Below, piece by piece: positions 1 to 12,169 of a DNA stretch of 64,000 nucleotides. The translations under genes were made by a program, and so were the position numbers. The stretch is from Coemansia sp. RSA 487 (Eukaryota; Kickxellomycota; Kickxellomycetes; Kickxellales; Kickxellaceae). The stretch covers positions 186,001-250,000 of the forward strand of contig JANBRJ010000001.1 of assembly GCA_027577595.1 (NCBI GenBank), written 5' to 3'. How positions within the stretch are numbered: position 1 is the first letter of the stretch; the number at the start of each line of letters is the position of its first letter. Below the pieces are notes generated by a model that saw only the letters and a program-made list of their open reading frames with translations, did no database searches and had not been told where the DNA came from.

Positions 1-12
1 CATATACATTAC

Positions 13-1845
13 CTGCTGTCGTGAAGCTGTTCCAGAAAGTGCTCCGGCACCTTGCTCTGGGCGTGCACCAGCAGCAGAGTTTGTGGTCAGCGATATGCGC
101 AGGACTGAAGATGGCAGGCGGGGCGCCATTGTGCTTGAAGCAAAGCGTGCGTCCATCATACGCAACCCAACAACATCGGTTGCATCGGTCCATGTGCTTA
201 TAGCAATTGTAAACAGAAAACGGGCGGCATTTGGCGCCCATCCGCTACTTTGTAGCCATCGAAGCTGCCACTCCAGCTCCATTGGCTCAGACAATCTAAC
301 TGGGTACTGGGGCGAATGTGATCCAGAGTGCAGTTGCTGCTCCTGCGCGTGATATGTGTGTGTTTGGTTATGATAGCGAGTATAGGAGTATGGAGGCTGC
401 TGGTGCGGGAAAATAGGGCCATATTGGCGTTGTTGTTGCTGGTAATTGTAGTGTCTGAAATGGTTGCTGTTGTTGTAGGATGATGCAAGAGCTGGTGTGG
501 GATACATGATGGATGACGGCATTATTGGACCAGTTGATCCACTGCCGGAACCTATACTATCGAAGCCCTGCGTCTCGGGTATGTATGCGCGGGGCTGGAA
601 TTTATCGCGGCGTGGATAGTTGCGCAGGATCTCGTCCCACTTGGCCTGATAGCGTGTTCCTTCCTTTGGAGAGACCATATCTGGATTGTTGCCGGTCTGT
701 ATCCTCCACAGGCAGATGACGCTGCCCATATGGTCGCGTAGAATGTCCGGCACGTAGCTCTTTTTTGTGTTGATTTTGTTGACAAGATCGATTTCAAAAA
801 GCCAGTCGAGATAGTCGATAAGTTTGTCCTCAGTGACGGTAAAGTCCATGCTGTGCTCCTTGCAATAGCGGACCCACAGGGCAGCACGCCACGCATAGAT
901 GGACCGAGTCTTTTTGGAAATAAACTCGCAGTTCTCGTAAAGCTCTTGAGACTCTTTTAGATCTACACAATTGAGTTTTGGTTAATAAAACAAAATAATT
1001 ATTTGCTTAGCAGCAAGACAATACATGCTTCATAGTGCCGAATATTGTGCAACTTTTGGTTTTTTTTGAGGTTGCCATTTTCTGAGTACTCTCATTCATT
1101 ATCGGCAGAACAACAGAGTGCACAAGCCATTGTCGTTTTGTGGGAAAAGGAAAGACATTTCCTGTAATAAGCAATATCTCTAATGTAATATTGTATTGTG
1201 GCTGTTGTTCAGCAAACCCAGCAATCGGAGTCAAACAAAGAGGAAGAGAAGCTGAAGCCTCTTTCCTCTATTCTTGGCTAGCAATAGGATGGAGGCATAA
1301 CTAATCATCCAAGCGAGATAAAAAATGAGGAGGGCACGCGAACAAGGAAAAATTTTATCCACCAAATTACTAAATGATAGTCCTCTCAGTTACAGGAGAG
1401 AAAAGGGCCTGTGTGGCGTCCTCGATAAAACAAAACAAAAAACAGATGCAAGATTAATATCTGGTATAGCACCATAAAGAGAGCGAATAGATACTACTCT
1501 TGTTGATATTGGCATCGCCAAAAAGCACAGCAAGCATGCTCTTGCAGCCATGATGCTCTATGGCTTAGCAAGTTAGGTCTGTTTCAGAGAGCACACATAT
1601 TGGTGGAAGGGAAGGAGAGCGAAAGCGGCAACGATCTGGTCAAAGAGAATGCATTGGATGTAATGTAAAGCAAAGAAGGCAGGATATGGTGCCGATGAAT
1701 TGCTCTTTTCTCTTTTTATATTATTCTCTCGGAGCAAGCGCACAAAATACAGTAGGTTTGTGCATTGAGCCCATGCTGTTGAACAAAGCATCTGTGTCGT
1801 TGCAGCAACAATAGCGTTCGTACCTTGCTTAGAATACAGAGCCAT
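13..1845 (-). CDS. Ndc10/Gcr1-type DNA-binding protein, partial at the left edge
   Basis: This minus-strand gene leaves the window through a donor (GTAATG) next to position 13. The main exon (962 down to 13) begins after a TTGTGTAG acceptor and encodes a helical module around LWVRYCKEH, VTEDKLIDYLDWLF and MGSVICLWRIQTGNNPD. This matches the recombinase-like N-terminal domain of fungal Ndc10/Gcr1-type DNA-binding proteins, followed by a Q/Y/H-rich linker. A probable start exon is 1824-1845 (ATG plus 22 coding bases, donor GTACGA), which joins in phase. Below about 250 the reading frame is unclear. The frame carried on from the linker becomes low complexity, while a second frame (244 down to 13) is Cys/His-rich (CYKHMDRCNRCC, DHKLCCWC) and looks like a zinc-binding domain. 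A 56-bp intron at 245-300 (donor GTTAGA) would connect them in phase but has a weak donor. The family call rests on pattern memory; DNA binding is inferred. Confidence 0.55.
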
Positions 1846-2774
1846 CCTTTGCGATCTCTGTTTATTGCGTATCGGTTTCTAGGTCGGTGAGGTGGGGAAT
1901 GTTTCTAGGTGCGCGCTATATTACTGGTTTGGGTATATGTCTAAATTTACAGATCAAATGAAAGAAAAATAAATAAAAGCGTCAGATGTTGCTCAGGAAT
2001 CAAATGCCATATATTAGCGAAGTAGAAAACAATGATGACTAGTCGAATTGTAATGCAACATGGACGGATAGAACCTGCCTGTTTTTTATTTTCTGGCGTC
2101 CACAAGAACAGCATAGAATGGCGACAATGGGAGAGGGAAATGGCAAGGGCTGGCAGGAATAAAAGGCAGGGAAATCAGAGAGAGAAAAGTGTAGATACTG
2201 ATGGAAAGGGAAGAAGAAAAGACCCTGGGCGCTGCGCTGACTAAAACAAATAACAAGTTGATTTATAAGGGTGAGTTGGCCTGTGTATGCTATTAGCATC
2301 TCGCCCACCGATTTGCGCTGGGCTCTGTGCTTTGTGTGTTTCTAAATGAGCAATAGAAGCCGGGAAGCACTCGGTATGTTCATTATTTTTGGAAAGTCGG
2401 AGGCATAAAGTTGCCGGGCTCCTAAGAGGAAACTAGTAAGCACTCCCTGAAAAGGGGTGACAAAGCCACATGAAAACGAGAGGCTAGCAGGAGGCGAGGG
2501 AATTGTGGTTCAGACGACTGTTCCCCCACACACACATAACTTACCGAAGACGCGCGGTTTCGTTTGAGCAAGCGTAATAATGTAATTAATAGAACAGACT
2601 TTGCAGCGAAAGCGACACTTTCTGTGCAATATCCAGGCAATTAAAGGTAGTAGATGAAAAAAAGTACAACGGCTGTTGAGAGAGGGAGAAATAGAGCTGT
2701 TGCAACAGTAGTGTTGATGATGCGCCTCTCTTCCCGCCAGCCTGGACGCGGGCCAAGAAGTCGCAGTGCGTTTG

Positions 2775-2783
2775 TTTTATATA
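2775..2783 (-). promoter_or_regulatory. TATA box and untranslated first exon for the leftmost gene
   Basis: On the minus strand a TATATAAAA box is followed by a pyrimidine-rich, ATG-free stretch that ends at a strong GTAAGT donor (exon end near 2545). This suits a non-coding first exon spliced to the start exon near 1845. That splice is inferred. Confidence 0.4.
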
Positions 2784-4939
2784 TCTCCAGCTGTTAGCAA
2801 AAACGGCAAAAGGGGAGGGGTAGCTGCAGGGCGGGGGGATGCAACCCCTGTATTTGCCGCCACCCCCGGCCGCGACAACGCCGCCTGATGTTTGTCGATC
2901 AGCACCAAAAAATGATAAAGTCTTCATGAGTCCCTTACCTGTCCAAAAGGAAACACGCCGATTTTAAAGCTGAAGCTGCTGTGGGTGGCTAGTGATCCTG
3001 GCACAGCTCAAACGTCGGTTGGCTTTTTATTCTCAATAGCGTTATTCTCAGAGCATAGCCTAGCGATTACACACAGTTTACAGCCTAGCTCCTAAATGCT
3101 ATTCGGAAACAACATGGTAGCAAATCCACCTTTTTGGTTCGTTCAGTGTTTCCAGAATCGCAATTTAAATGATGCATCACTCACGCTCAATACAACTCAA
3201 CAGTTTTGCCAATTCTCTTTCAAAACCGAGGCGAGCAGCCGGATGAATAGCAAAAGCGATTGAGAGAGATTTGCAAGCTGACGAGGGTTGTCTCTTTTTT
3301 GTTTGGGCAGCATAAAAGCTAATAAATTAACGCAATTTTTGCCAATATTCCCTCTGAACACATGGACATTGGTTTTGTCTTTTGGGCATTTTTTCAAAGC
3401 GCAGCTCTGACCAAAGGGATGGAAAGTTAATATAGGTTCCCTTTCCTTGCTTGACATCTTAACACCACACGAGCTTCAAACAGGTTGCAGGAACTGGTCT
3501 ACAAAGGAAGGGGGATGGAGAGATATTGCGCAAAAGAAAAAACAGACACCCCACATGCTAGCCCAAAGCACCTATTGCTACTTTCAAAGCGATATGGGCA
3601 AAACAAAACTCGACGCTATCTACACATTGCTATCGTCATAGTGCAACAGCATCCGCAAACACCTTCCTTATTTTCTTTTTGATTAGCCAAAGCCAGAGAC
3701 ACACAATGTATTGTGAAGAAGAAAACACCTGTGGTGCAAATGCACGCTACATGCAAAGAGGAAAGGAACACAGCCATGTGTATTGCTATGTGGAGTAGCC
3801 AAAAGTAGCATCTCTGCTTGGCCGAATCCTTGTGTCTGGCAGGTTGTTTGTTTCTTTTTGTCACATTCCACGGGTGATGTCAGCTCTTTTGTGGAGTTTT
3901 AATGTCATTATTCGTTGGTCAGCGCTTACGGCATCCCCATTTCCCTTTGGTTGCCTTGTTTTGGCAGTGGCGGTTGTTGCAATTCATTAAAGCGCAGCCA
4001 CGGTTACTTATTTATTTATTTTTAGGTTTTATACCTTGATATCATGACAGTGGGGAAGGATTGTCTCTTGCTTTGTGTTTCTTCCGCACACGGGAGCTGC
4101 ATAAGCACATCATGTCAGGAACAATAGAAGCAAAATGGCAAGCGCGGTTGGGAAATCCGCTAATGCAAGGCAGGCGGACATGGTGCAAAATAAGGCTGTA
4201 GATATTATTAGAGACTATCAATCATGGTAGCAGATGTGTGCGTATATGGTCCAGCTGATTTTCTTTTTCGGTCGTTGTGGACACAGCAAACCACTGCCAC
4301 GGATATCAACCTTGAGCCAAGAAAACAAGAATGTCCAAACGAAAAGACTCACAAAGCATATTTGGCTATTGATGTGTGATTTCTGCTCTTTCTAGTGTGT
4401 TGCGAAAGCCGCCAGTATAGAAACCTGTTTAAGCTCTTGCTTCGACCATCGTCAACCAATTAATTATGTTTGTTTGGGTTTGCAAATGACTGCAGGAGGG
4501 GAGGGGCTTATTGCAACGGTTTCTCTCTGATTCCAAATGGTCTTTGGGGGAAAAGATGTTGGTGTGCCCTCAAAAACAGAACATGAGCCACCTCCGCATT
4601 TATCTCGGCTTGGCGTTTAAAACATGTATACCCACCAACACACCTTTCTTCTTTGGATGTGGCTGTGCAGACAACAACGATTGTCGGACGATTGACCACC
4701 ATTGCATGTAGTTTTGCCCACCGCAAAATTTACAGCCCATTCAGCCGAATAAGCTTCAAAAGAAAAACAAATATTGTGGAAGATGTGTAGTGATGACGTT
4801 GATCAGCACCCACACTGCAGATAATCCTCTAACGTTATTGATATAATTTCAGAGCTAAAACTAATGTATCGCCTACACGTAAATTAAGCAAAGGTATGCA
4901 TGTAGCAGCCTTACTTATGATACTTATTTAAGCTATTAT
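2784..4939. other. Intergenic region
   Basis: AT-rich sequence with homopolymer runs. Only short open frames with no recognisable domain or coding-like composition occur on either strand. I see no tRNA, no terminal repeats and no transposon remnant. Confidence 0.5.
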
Positions 4940-7900
4940 TTATTTGGAACTACGAATCGCTTCAAGCAGACCCTGGACGTCTTCGATCCCGCTATTTAGC
5001 TTCTCCAGCATGCCATGCAGACCGTTTATCTGCGGCAATATCTCACTAGCAAGCTCGTTTGAGGCGCTTGAAACTGCTGCCTTTAAATCATACTGATTGC
5101 TCACGATCTCCTTCATCAAAAGCTTGATCGATGAGAGGTCATCCTGTATAGTGATTATGTTGCTTGCCTGCCTCTCTACATGGTCTTTTGTGAGCACACA
5201 GTTCATGTACTCAAATAAAATCATGCCACGTTTACTAGTTTTGTCGGGAAGCCTAGTTTTTTGCATTGGGTGAATGCGAGGGTTGGATGAATTGTCTCTG
5301 CTGCTGATTATGTCCTCCATATTTTTACTTGATATAGCGGTAATATCGCCATCGTATTCGCTTTCGCTTTCCTCCAGCTCTTCGTTCCAGATATCGCTAT
5401 AATACTCCTCCTTTTCCATGTTCCCCGATCCCTGGCTATTCTCCTGCCGAATACACGCTGTATTGATGCCGGAAAGGCCAAAATCTTCCCCAACAAGGCT
5501 ACTACGGTCATGCCAGTTATCAGCAGGCATAGCAGCAGCAAGAGCAGCTTCAACGATGTTTCTGCTGCCGTTCACAGCACCTATGGAGTTTTCCTTTTCA
5601 ATGCCTTCATCGTAAACTATATCAAACGGCGCCTGCTGAGAGCCTAGGGGCTTCTTCTGTCTCGCACTGGGGTCGACACGTCCTGCAACAACCAAGCAGC
5701 CTCCAGTGACGGGGTTGGTACTGTTGCTGTTGTTCAGAATATCGGGTACCGTTGGACCATCAGCAAAAACCGTACTTTCGCTGTTGTTGCTCTTGCTGCT
5801 CCCAATGTCATTAGGAAACTGCTCCGAAATCCGACGCTTCTTCGCCGCTGCAAAACCATCAGCAGGCTGATCCTCAGAGACACGCCTTGGCAAACAATCA
5901 TGTTTCCGGGCCACTGCATCAAACGAATAGCTGCTGCTTGAAATGCTTTGAATGTCAAACATATCCAAGGCACTTTTAGGCAGCAATATGGACTCTATAG
6001 GGGTATGGGGAGGAGTGTCAAGGATTTCGATAGGAAGCTGATCCTTGTTGCCAATATCCATTGCTGTGATGTTTTCTGCATGAATTGTGCGGAGCGTGGA
6101 TTGATTTGGATCTGGCAATACAGCTGCTGTTGGTGCTGATGTTTCAAGAATTGCTGGTCGACTTGTGGTTGCCCACTTGTGTGGGCAACAACGCACGCGC
6201 GCCAATATTGGGTGCTTTGGTGTTAGGTTAACCAATGGAAGAAAGTCAGAATCCCAGGCCTTGTTCCTAAGCTGCTCCGAGAATTCCATAAAATCGGATC
6301 GCTGAAATGTTTCCGAGCACATCAACGCATTTCCTTGTAGCATTCGGCGATAAAACGGCACGTCAAACAGTATAGCCATGTCTTGGAGCAAAACAGCTCG
6401 CAGCATTTTGAGCATGTTGCAAAATCCAGCTATTGTGTCGCGCTGAGCTTTTTCCTCAGGGTCGTCAGAGGTGTAATCGTAAACGGGAATGGTCTCTGCA
6501 AATGGGAAAATCGTGTGTTCTAGATTCGAAGGAGCGCTGTACTGCTGTCGCAATACGCCATAAGGCGCGGTACTATCCTGTGTATCAAACCCTGAGTTTC
6601 TCATTTGAACCGTTTCGAATGTTGGCCGCTGCAGAAAGTTGCTAGTCACATACATTGTGTTTGCTGTTGTGATAGCGCCTTGGAACATAAAATCCATCTT
6701 CTTTTCCTTCACCAAATAACACTGAGTGGGTTTTCTTATATGTTTGTACGTGCTTTGGCGGCTGAAGATAGACGTCACATACTCTTTGTAGAGGTCCCCG
6801 CAAACACTGCCAAGGTAGTCGTCGTTCGTAGAGCCATGGTTGCCAAACAACGGCTCGTCAGCCCATGACGGGTCTTCAAAGTCTGGCGGCGGGTCCTTCA
6901 AGACGTGCCATTTGTAGTAGAACAGTACAGCCAATGCATTCCACGGACATTGTAACGGAATTTTGTGCCTAAATATCTCCAACCTCTTTCTCCCACCATG
7001 CTCGGATGGTGTAGCCTTTCCCCGGCGTGGATCTCCGGTGGCGGCCGTGTCGTCGTAGGTGGTCTGCTTTTTGCTTTGCTCTCTGTCTTTGGTAGAGACT
7101 GTGATATAGCTTTGTGGGGTTGATCCTTGTAGACTACGCTTATGCCAGAGACTCAATGACCCAATTCTAATACCGTCGCGGAAAACCTCCGAATCGAGCC
7201 ACGTTGACGCATATAACAAATGCCAGAGACGCATTTCTAGGCTTGCGTACGATGCTCGCCGCAAAAGTATGCAATTAAGCAATATGTCGCTCTCAGTGGA
7301 AAACTGCCGCCAGCTACAGTCCATCAAAGAGGGAAATATTTTAACGATCTGACCACATGGCCCCTCGCCATAAATCGCATTTCTTTCCCGAGTTTGTGTC
7401 TCCGATGCACTAGTGTTACCCGATGAAGCATGCTCTTTCTGCAAACGCATAGAACCACTGGTGAAGGGTATGTACGACACACCATTGGCATAATATGTGG
7501 AAGCGTTGCTGCTATTATCCATGGCAATGACACGCTGAACGCTTTTTTGAGATTTTTCCATGCTGCTTCTATCTTTTGGTGGTGGCTGCCGCTGCTGCTT
7601 TGATGGAGCCTCTTTTTCTTTATCAGGGAAATCATTCTTTAGTCTAAAATATAAAATAGTGGTCGTTGGGTGGCGAATGTCACTATTAGTAAATGCGCTT
7701 GGTAGTTGTCAGCTATGCATTGGATTGTACCGTAACATTTTTGTACTCGATTCGGCAAATATCGCCTTCAAACTTACTCCTTTCTGATATAACGCCTGGC
7801 ACCGATAATAATAGGCCTAATCTCGTCTTTTGTCTTGGCAACATCCTCCGGACTAGCAGTATCAGGAGTGTCCCACACTACCCAGAGATCGTCTATTCTT

Positions 7901-8284
7901 TTATACACCCACATTGCTGCCGATCTTGATGAATAAGATGCTGATTTTGACTTTTCAATGAGATACACGATATACTCTGTAAGGCGCTCCACGTTGCATT
8001 TTAAACTGCGGGCTGGTGTATCCTCCCAACAAAACAGGATCCATGTCGCCAGGCATCCAACGCGATGTGCAGTCGCAAGATCGGGTTTGATGGCCATAAG
8101 CAAATCTTTCGCTTTTCTCCTGGCCCTTTCTATAAATGAGAGCACAGGGAGAGTTTACATAGAGAGGTCAAACAATATAGCAAGTATAAGCCGTTAATGC
8201 AGCTTGAAATGTTCCACAGCGTGCAAGCTGTAATTTGAATGTGCCATAATACCAGAAGCAATAATTACCTGCTTCAGAGCCCAT
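4940..8284 (-). CDS. Ndc10 domain-II-like DNA-binding protein
   Basis: Three exons are readable: 8269-8284 (ATG plus five codons), 7778-8129 and 4940-7643. The introns of 139 and 134 bp have GTAATT and GTAAGT donors. All phases agree and give 1023 residues. Residues 1-150 form a helical N-terminal module like that of the leftmost gene. Residues about 235-620 resemble the central Ndc10 domain II of yeast centromere-binding CBF3 and related fungal proteins, with the marker IPLQCPWNAL near 351 and a WHVLKDPPPDF stretch after it. The middle is disordered. The last 80 or so residues are a heptad-like helix that could mediate dimerisation. Ndc10 domains have a tyrosine-recombinase-like fold, and many fungal relatives are transcription factors or remnants of Crypton-type recombinases. 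I see no intact recombinase catalytic set. A role in sequence-specific DNA binding is likely; centromere function is not shown. Confidence 0.75.
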
Positions 8285-8939
8285 TTTTGGTCAATAGGCT
8301 AAGCTTGTGTGGATAACTGTCAAAATGACCAGACAAGATGCTAGAGATGCAAACGTCAAATGGGAATGCAAAATTAAAAATTAAAAAGAAATGCAATACA
8401 TAATACACTATCGAAAAGAAAGCTTAATAGCAAAAAAAGAGAATGATTTGATGAGATGAAAAGGGCAATTCCTCTCAGTTAAAACCATTGGCTGCTTCGT
8501 TGGCTATCGTTCTTGTGTAGATCTTTTCTTTTCCCTTGGTGTTCCTTGTTTTGTTCGTTAATCCCTGAAAAGAGGGATATGATCTTTGAAAAAAGGCAGT
8601 ACTTATCCCTGTTTTCCAGTGATAAACAAACGTGACAAACCAAAGCTATATTTAGCATGTTTTATGTCCAGCTGACGTTTTTTATCTGTATGCGGGTGAC
8701 CAGGCTTGACCAATGGTTTCAGGCAAGATGGTTTAAGAAAACATTGACATCTCTTCACTTCCTGCAATGAATTAAGAGTGGATGGATTTATTATTCACAA
8801 AAATGATTTTCAGTATTAAAAGTAATCTAGAGGCTAAACAAAGTAACAGAGCTGCAAGTATGCAGTGGCAGAATAAAAGTAAATGGTACAAGTGTAGAGA
8901 TGAATTTGGATGGCTGAATAATATAACCTATACTGCCGT
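8285..8939. other. Intergenic region upstream of the Ndc10-like gene
   Basis: AT-rich promoter-like gap between the minus-strand Ndc10-like gene and the next minus-strand small gene. No coding frame or repeat is recognised. Confidence 0.5.
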
Positions 8940-9161
8940 TTACAGCTGGATCAACCGCGGCAAGTCAAAGTGCATCTGCTCTGGCCATGCCCGATGGGCT
9001 CCCTGGATCTGGCCAATAATGGGCTTGATCTCAATTGCTGGGTTATCTGCTGGGACTGGAATGCGTGCGCTGGTGGGACGAATTCCCTGGGCGCGTCTGC
9101 TGCGTGCCTGTTGTGCGGTGATGCCAGAGGCAAAAATGTAGTCGGGAACTGGGCTGTCCAT
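8940..9161 (-). CDS. Small PRL-tail family protein A (73 aa)
   Basis: A single-exon 73-residue protein. It starts MDSPVPDYIFASGITAQQAR and ends DLPRLIQL at the stop. It is clearly paralogous to the 84-residue protein at 41.5 kb: both have a DYI[FL]xSGITAQ head, a shared EIKxxxG segment, an R-x-W-x-x-Q segment and a D[LI]PRL tail. The start is the ATG closest to the conserved head, in an AAAAATGG context. There is no signal peptide, membrane segment or known domain. The middle is Arg/Ala/Pro-rich and probably disordered. I do not recognise a function. The conserved ends suggest two short binding motifs on a flexible linker. Confidence 0.7.
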   Translation of the reverse strand: MDSPVPDYIFASGITAQQARSRRAQGIRPTSARIPVPADNPAIEIKPIIGQIQGAHRAWPEQMHFDLPRLIQL

Positions 9162-10531
9162 TTTTGGCAAGTTTAAAATATAGCGTGTAATGTACAAATA
9201 AATAACAAAGAGAGGACAAAAGATAGTTGCCTGTTCTAAAAAGGGAGGGAATAGTTGTGGTTGAAAATTATCGAGTCGGGGAAAATTTGGGAGGGAAAAC
9301 GTAGCCCTTTTAAATGAAAAAGGAAAAAGGAAAAAGAGCGCATCCTTACCCTGCACAAAACCATGGGTTTGTCAGTAACTGAAATAAAATGCGCAGCAGC
9401 GGCCTATTTGAAAAAAGGGAAATGTCCACGACAAAAGTTTTTTGCGTGAAAGCTATTTTTAAGCCGCATCCCAAATGAGCATGAACAGCGGATGTCGGAA
9501 AAATCAACACCGCTTATTTTCGTAAGAAAAATTCTATTTATCATCAACACTTTGATTGTTGGGAGGCTGTGCAGCTCTTTATTGGACGGGGTGAATTCGG
9601 CTGGGTAAGCGGCGGGCTGCGGACCACACTTTTCTACGGTCTTCCGGGTTCCACAACTGCACATGATAAGAGACGGTCTGGCTCCTTTTTTTTATGTCAG
9701 CAGCGGTTTTCACCTTAATCTGTAGTCTTTGCCACAAAGGCGTAAAAATGCATGTAACATTTGCTTGTTTGGAATTTTTATCCACCAAAAGAACATTAAT
9801 TAATAATGCCATTTTTACAGCTTTTATGCAGAGTGCTGCTGTTGAAAAATGCCAAGCTTGGTTCAGCGGATTGATGAGTTCTTTATGCATTGTCTTCACT
9901 ACAAAAAAATTTAAGCAGGGAGGGAAAGCCATATTGATAAAAAACGTGCATATTTTGGATCAAGTGGGAGGAGGTAGCGATGTTGCGTGCGAGGAGCCGT
10001 TGTAATAGAAGTGATGGCAGGTGTGTGTAGAACAGCAGCGACGCGTGCGAGAAAGAAGCATCGATGCTGTACGTTTAAAATAGCAGCAACGTGCAAATAA
10101 AAAGTAATGGAAATAAGACAGTTTGTAGAATTAGTACTTTGTAAATGCTGAATAAAGCAAGCAAAACAGCAACACAATATTAATAACAGTTTGCCTGGAG
10201 CAAACATAGACAAAAGGGCTCTCACACCAGCCCTGAAGTCCCGATTGAGGACAGCGACGCCTGGCCCGGGAAGGTTGCAGGAGTTGAACGCATAAGTACA
10301 TGAGCACCACCGAAAAGGAGTCTTAGTTCCATGGACAAAGAAATTAAAGAAGCAACCAAAGCCTCTGCTTGGAGTAAAGCCCAAAAACCACAGCCAAACT
10401 TATGTGGTTTTATGTGAAGCTACATAAAATATTTTTGTAGTGCTTGGCACAATTTGAAAGTATCAGAGCTTGTCAAAGAAATTACAGATAATACAATAGA
10501 AAGTAAATAAGGTAAAAACGCAACTATCAAT
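9162..10531. other. Intergenic region
   Basis: No supported gene. A minus-strand open frame of about 157 codons (10384 down to 9911) has Cys/Phe/Leu-rich, non-coding-like composition and no domain. A/T runs are common. No repeat or RNA gene is seen. Confidence 0.45.
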
Positions 10532-11428
10532 CTATTCCGTCGGCTGGTGTAGCTGCTGCAGAGCAGGTACAATGTTATAATTGTCGCCAGAGCGGCCAAT
10601 GTTTACCAACTGCGGCATGCATCGAACAACTGCCTCTATTCTTTTGATCTCAACAAGTCGGAAGCTGTCTTCTTCCTCGCTACTATTATACACAGTGCTG
10701 CTGTCACTGGAAATGTCTTCAGCATCCTGGAACTGTGGAGGGTATACTGTGGCACTTTTGTTGAAAATATACATTGTTGCGTACTTGGATTGTGCTGATG
10801 GTCCAAAGACTGGGGGCCGGCAATAGCGAGCGTAGTCGAGTGGAGGTTGCTGCTGTTGCTGCTGCTGGGACGGCATTAGCGGTGGCCCATTGAGTTGCTC
10901 GATGCTTTCATCTGCATATGCAGCGGAGCTTGAGCAAGGTGGTGCCACCTTTATCGTTGGGCGATTGCTTGCAGGCTGTTGCTTCCTAAAATGGAAAAGA
11001 TCCACAGCAGCCTTTGTCGCTACTCCCCCAATCTTCGAGAGGCGGCCCAAGTCCAGCCGAACACGACCAGCACGACGAATAGGGTTGCTTGTTATGATAT
11101 GGCTGAATGTTGTTTGTTTGCTGCTATTGTCTTGTTTTCCGAAAGATGGTGTACATTTAGGTTCGCCACTTGTGGCTTCCACACTGCTTTCGGCCATGTG
11201 GTGATTCTGTGCATGGGTGCGCCCGCTGTGAGTGTTGTAGGGATGTATTACGTCGGTGTTTTGCACATTGCATGCAGCCTGCTGTTGCGCCACATCCTGG
11301 AAGCCAGCGTGGTTCTGCGTCGCAAGCGGCAGCGCAACAATTGTTGGCTTTGCGTACATGTTGTGGCGAGCCAGCTCAACAAGTGTGATGGAGCTTCCTT
11401 TTAGTGTAGACGGGCGCGCTGTTGCCAT
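10532..11428 (-). CDS. Unknown 298-aa protein with polyglutamine tract
   Basis: A single-exon protein starting at ATG 11428. A basic patch (NPIRRAGRVRLDLGRLSK) lies near residue 115, a CAG-encoded glutamine run near residue 190, and a Ser/Glu-rich acidic patch (SSEEEDSF) near 250. The C-terminal region has VEIKRIEAVVRCMPQLVNIG. Its MPQLVNI is reminiscent of the KPRLVNI tail of the small protein at 15.2 kb, but here it lies about 30 residues before the stop and the N-terminal family motif is absent. There is no signal peptide or membrane span. No family is recognised. Most of the chain looks disordered, as in many fungal regulatory proteins. Confidence 0.65.
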   Translation of the reverse strand: MATARPSTLKGSSITLVELARHNMYAKPTIVALPLATQNHAGFQDVAQQQAACNVQNTDVIHPYNTHSGRTHAQNHHMAESSVEATSGEPKCTPSFGKQDNSSKQTTFSHIITSNPIRRAGRVRLDLGRLSKIGGVATKAAVDLFHFRKQQPASNRPTIKVAPPCSSSAAYADESIEQLNGPPLMPSQQQQQQQPPLDYARYCRPPVFGPSAQSKYATMYIFNKSATVYPPQFQDAEDISSDSSTVYNSSEEEDSFRLVEIKRIEAVVRCMPQLVNIGRSGDNYNIVPALQQLHQPTE

Positions 11429-12169
11429 TGGCTTATGTAGCGAATATAGTACAATGTATGCTTACTTTGGTACGACGCCAAAATTTAACTTGTTCGAAAG
11501 TAGAAAACCTAAAGTGTTGTTCCTAGCTTGTAGTCGTTAAAGAAAGTTACTAAATAGAAAAAACAGGTTTATTGTCAAAATACAAGTGATTAAAAATTCG
11601 GGAGGAATATGTATATATATGGCAAGTGCAACTAAGGAAATGAGTTGAAGTAAATGGAAAGGAGGTGTTCTCGCTGCTTGGTGGGCAAAAAAAACTTTAC
11701 CATCTTTATTATAAGGGGTATTTTCAAAAGCGCAATGGGCTTTCTCGTCTTTTTTCTCTTTATATTTCTGACTGGTTATGTCACTTGAAGAGCACATGCA
11801 ACGCTAGTCGCAAGAATAGACCATGGCGTAACATGTACAAAGCTCTGACAAAAAGAGGTCACATTGTCAAACTACTCGATATCGGATTTCACCTTTACAT
11901 CTTTATGAGACACGGTGTTCTTTATAGACCGACTGAATCTGCCCCCATTGCTCAAAAAGAACCCACAACCACAAATTTCGTAGCTGCTTTTTCTGAGTCT
12001 CCTTTGTACTCTTTATAGCAGCAGTAGTTTGTGTATGCACCGAAAGATATCTGTGTAACTTTTTGATTGCGTGGAAAGCACATTTTATTTTGCTTATAAA
12101 AATAATCGCACCTCCAAAGCCCAATCTAATCTTTGGACTAACAATTCGTTCTTCCAGCTTGCATTCGGC

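Noticed and set aside
83-352. Plus-strand open frame of 89 codons with a Cys-rich end
   Set aside because: It is the antisense shadow of the leftmost minus-strand gene, whose frame has the domain-like sequence.
2586-2927. Minus-strand frame of 113 codons starting with ATG
   Set aside because: It contains a TATA box and a pyrimidine-rich stretch read as Phe/Leu/Ser, so it looks like promoter and leader rather than coding sequence.
9911-10384. Minus-strand frame of 157 codons
   Set aside because: Cys/Phe/Leu-rich composition, no conserved-looking segment and no domain.
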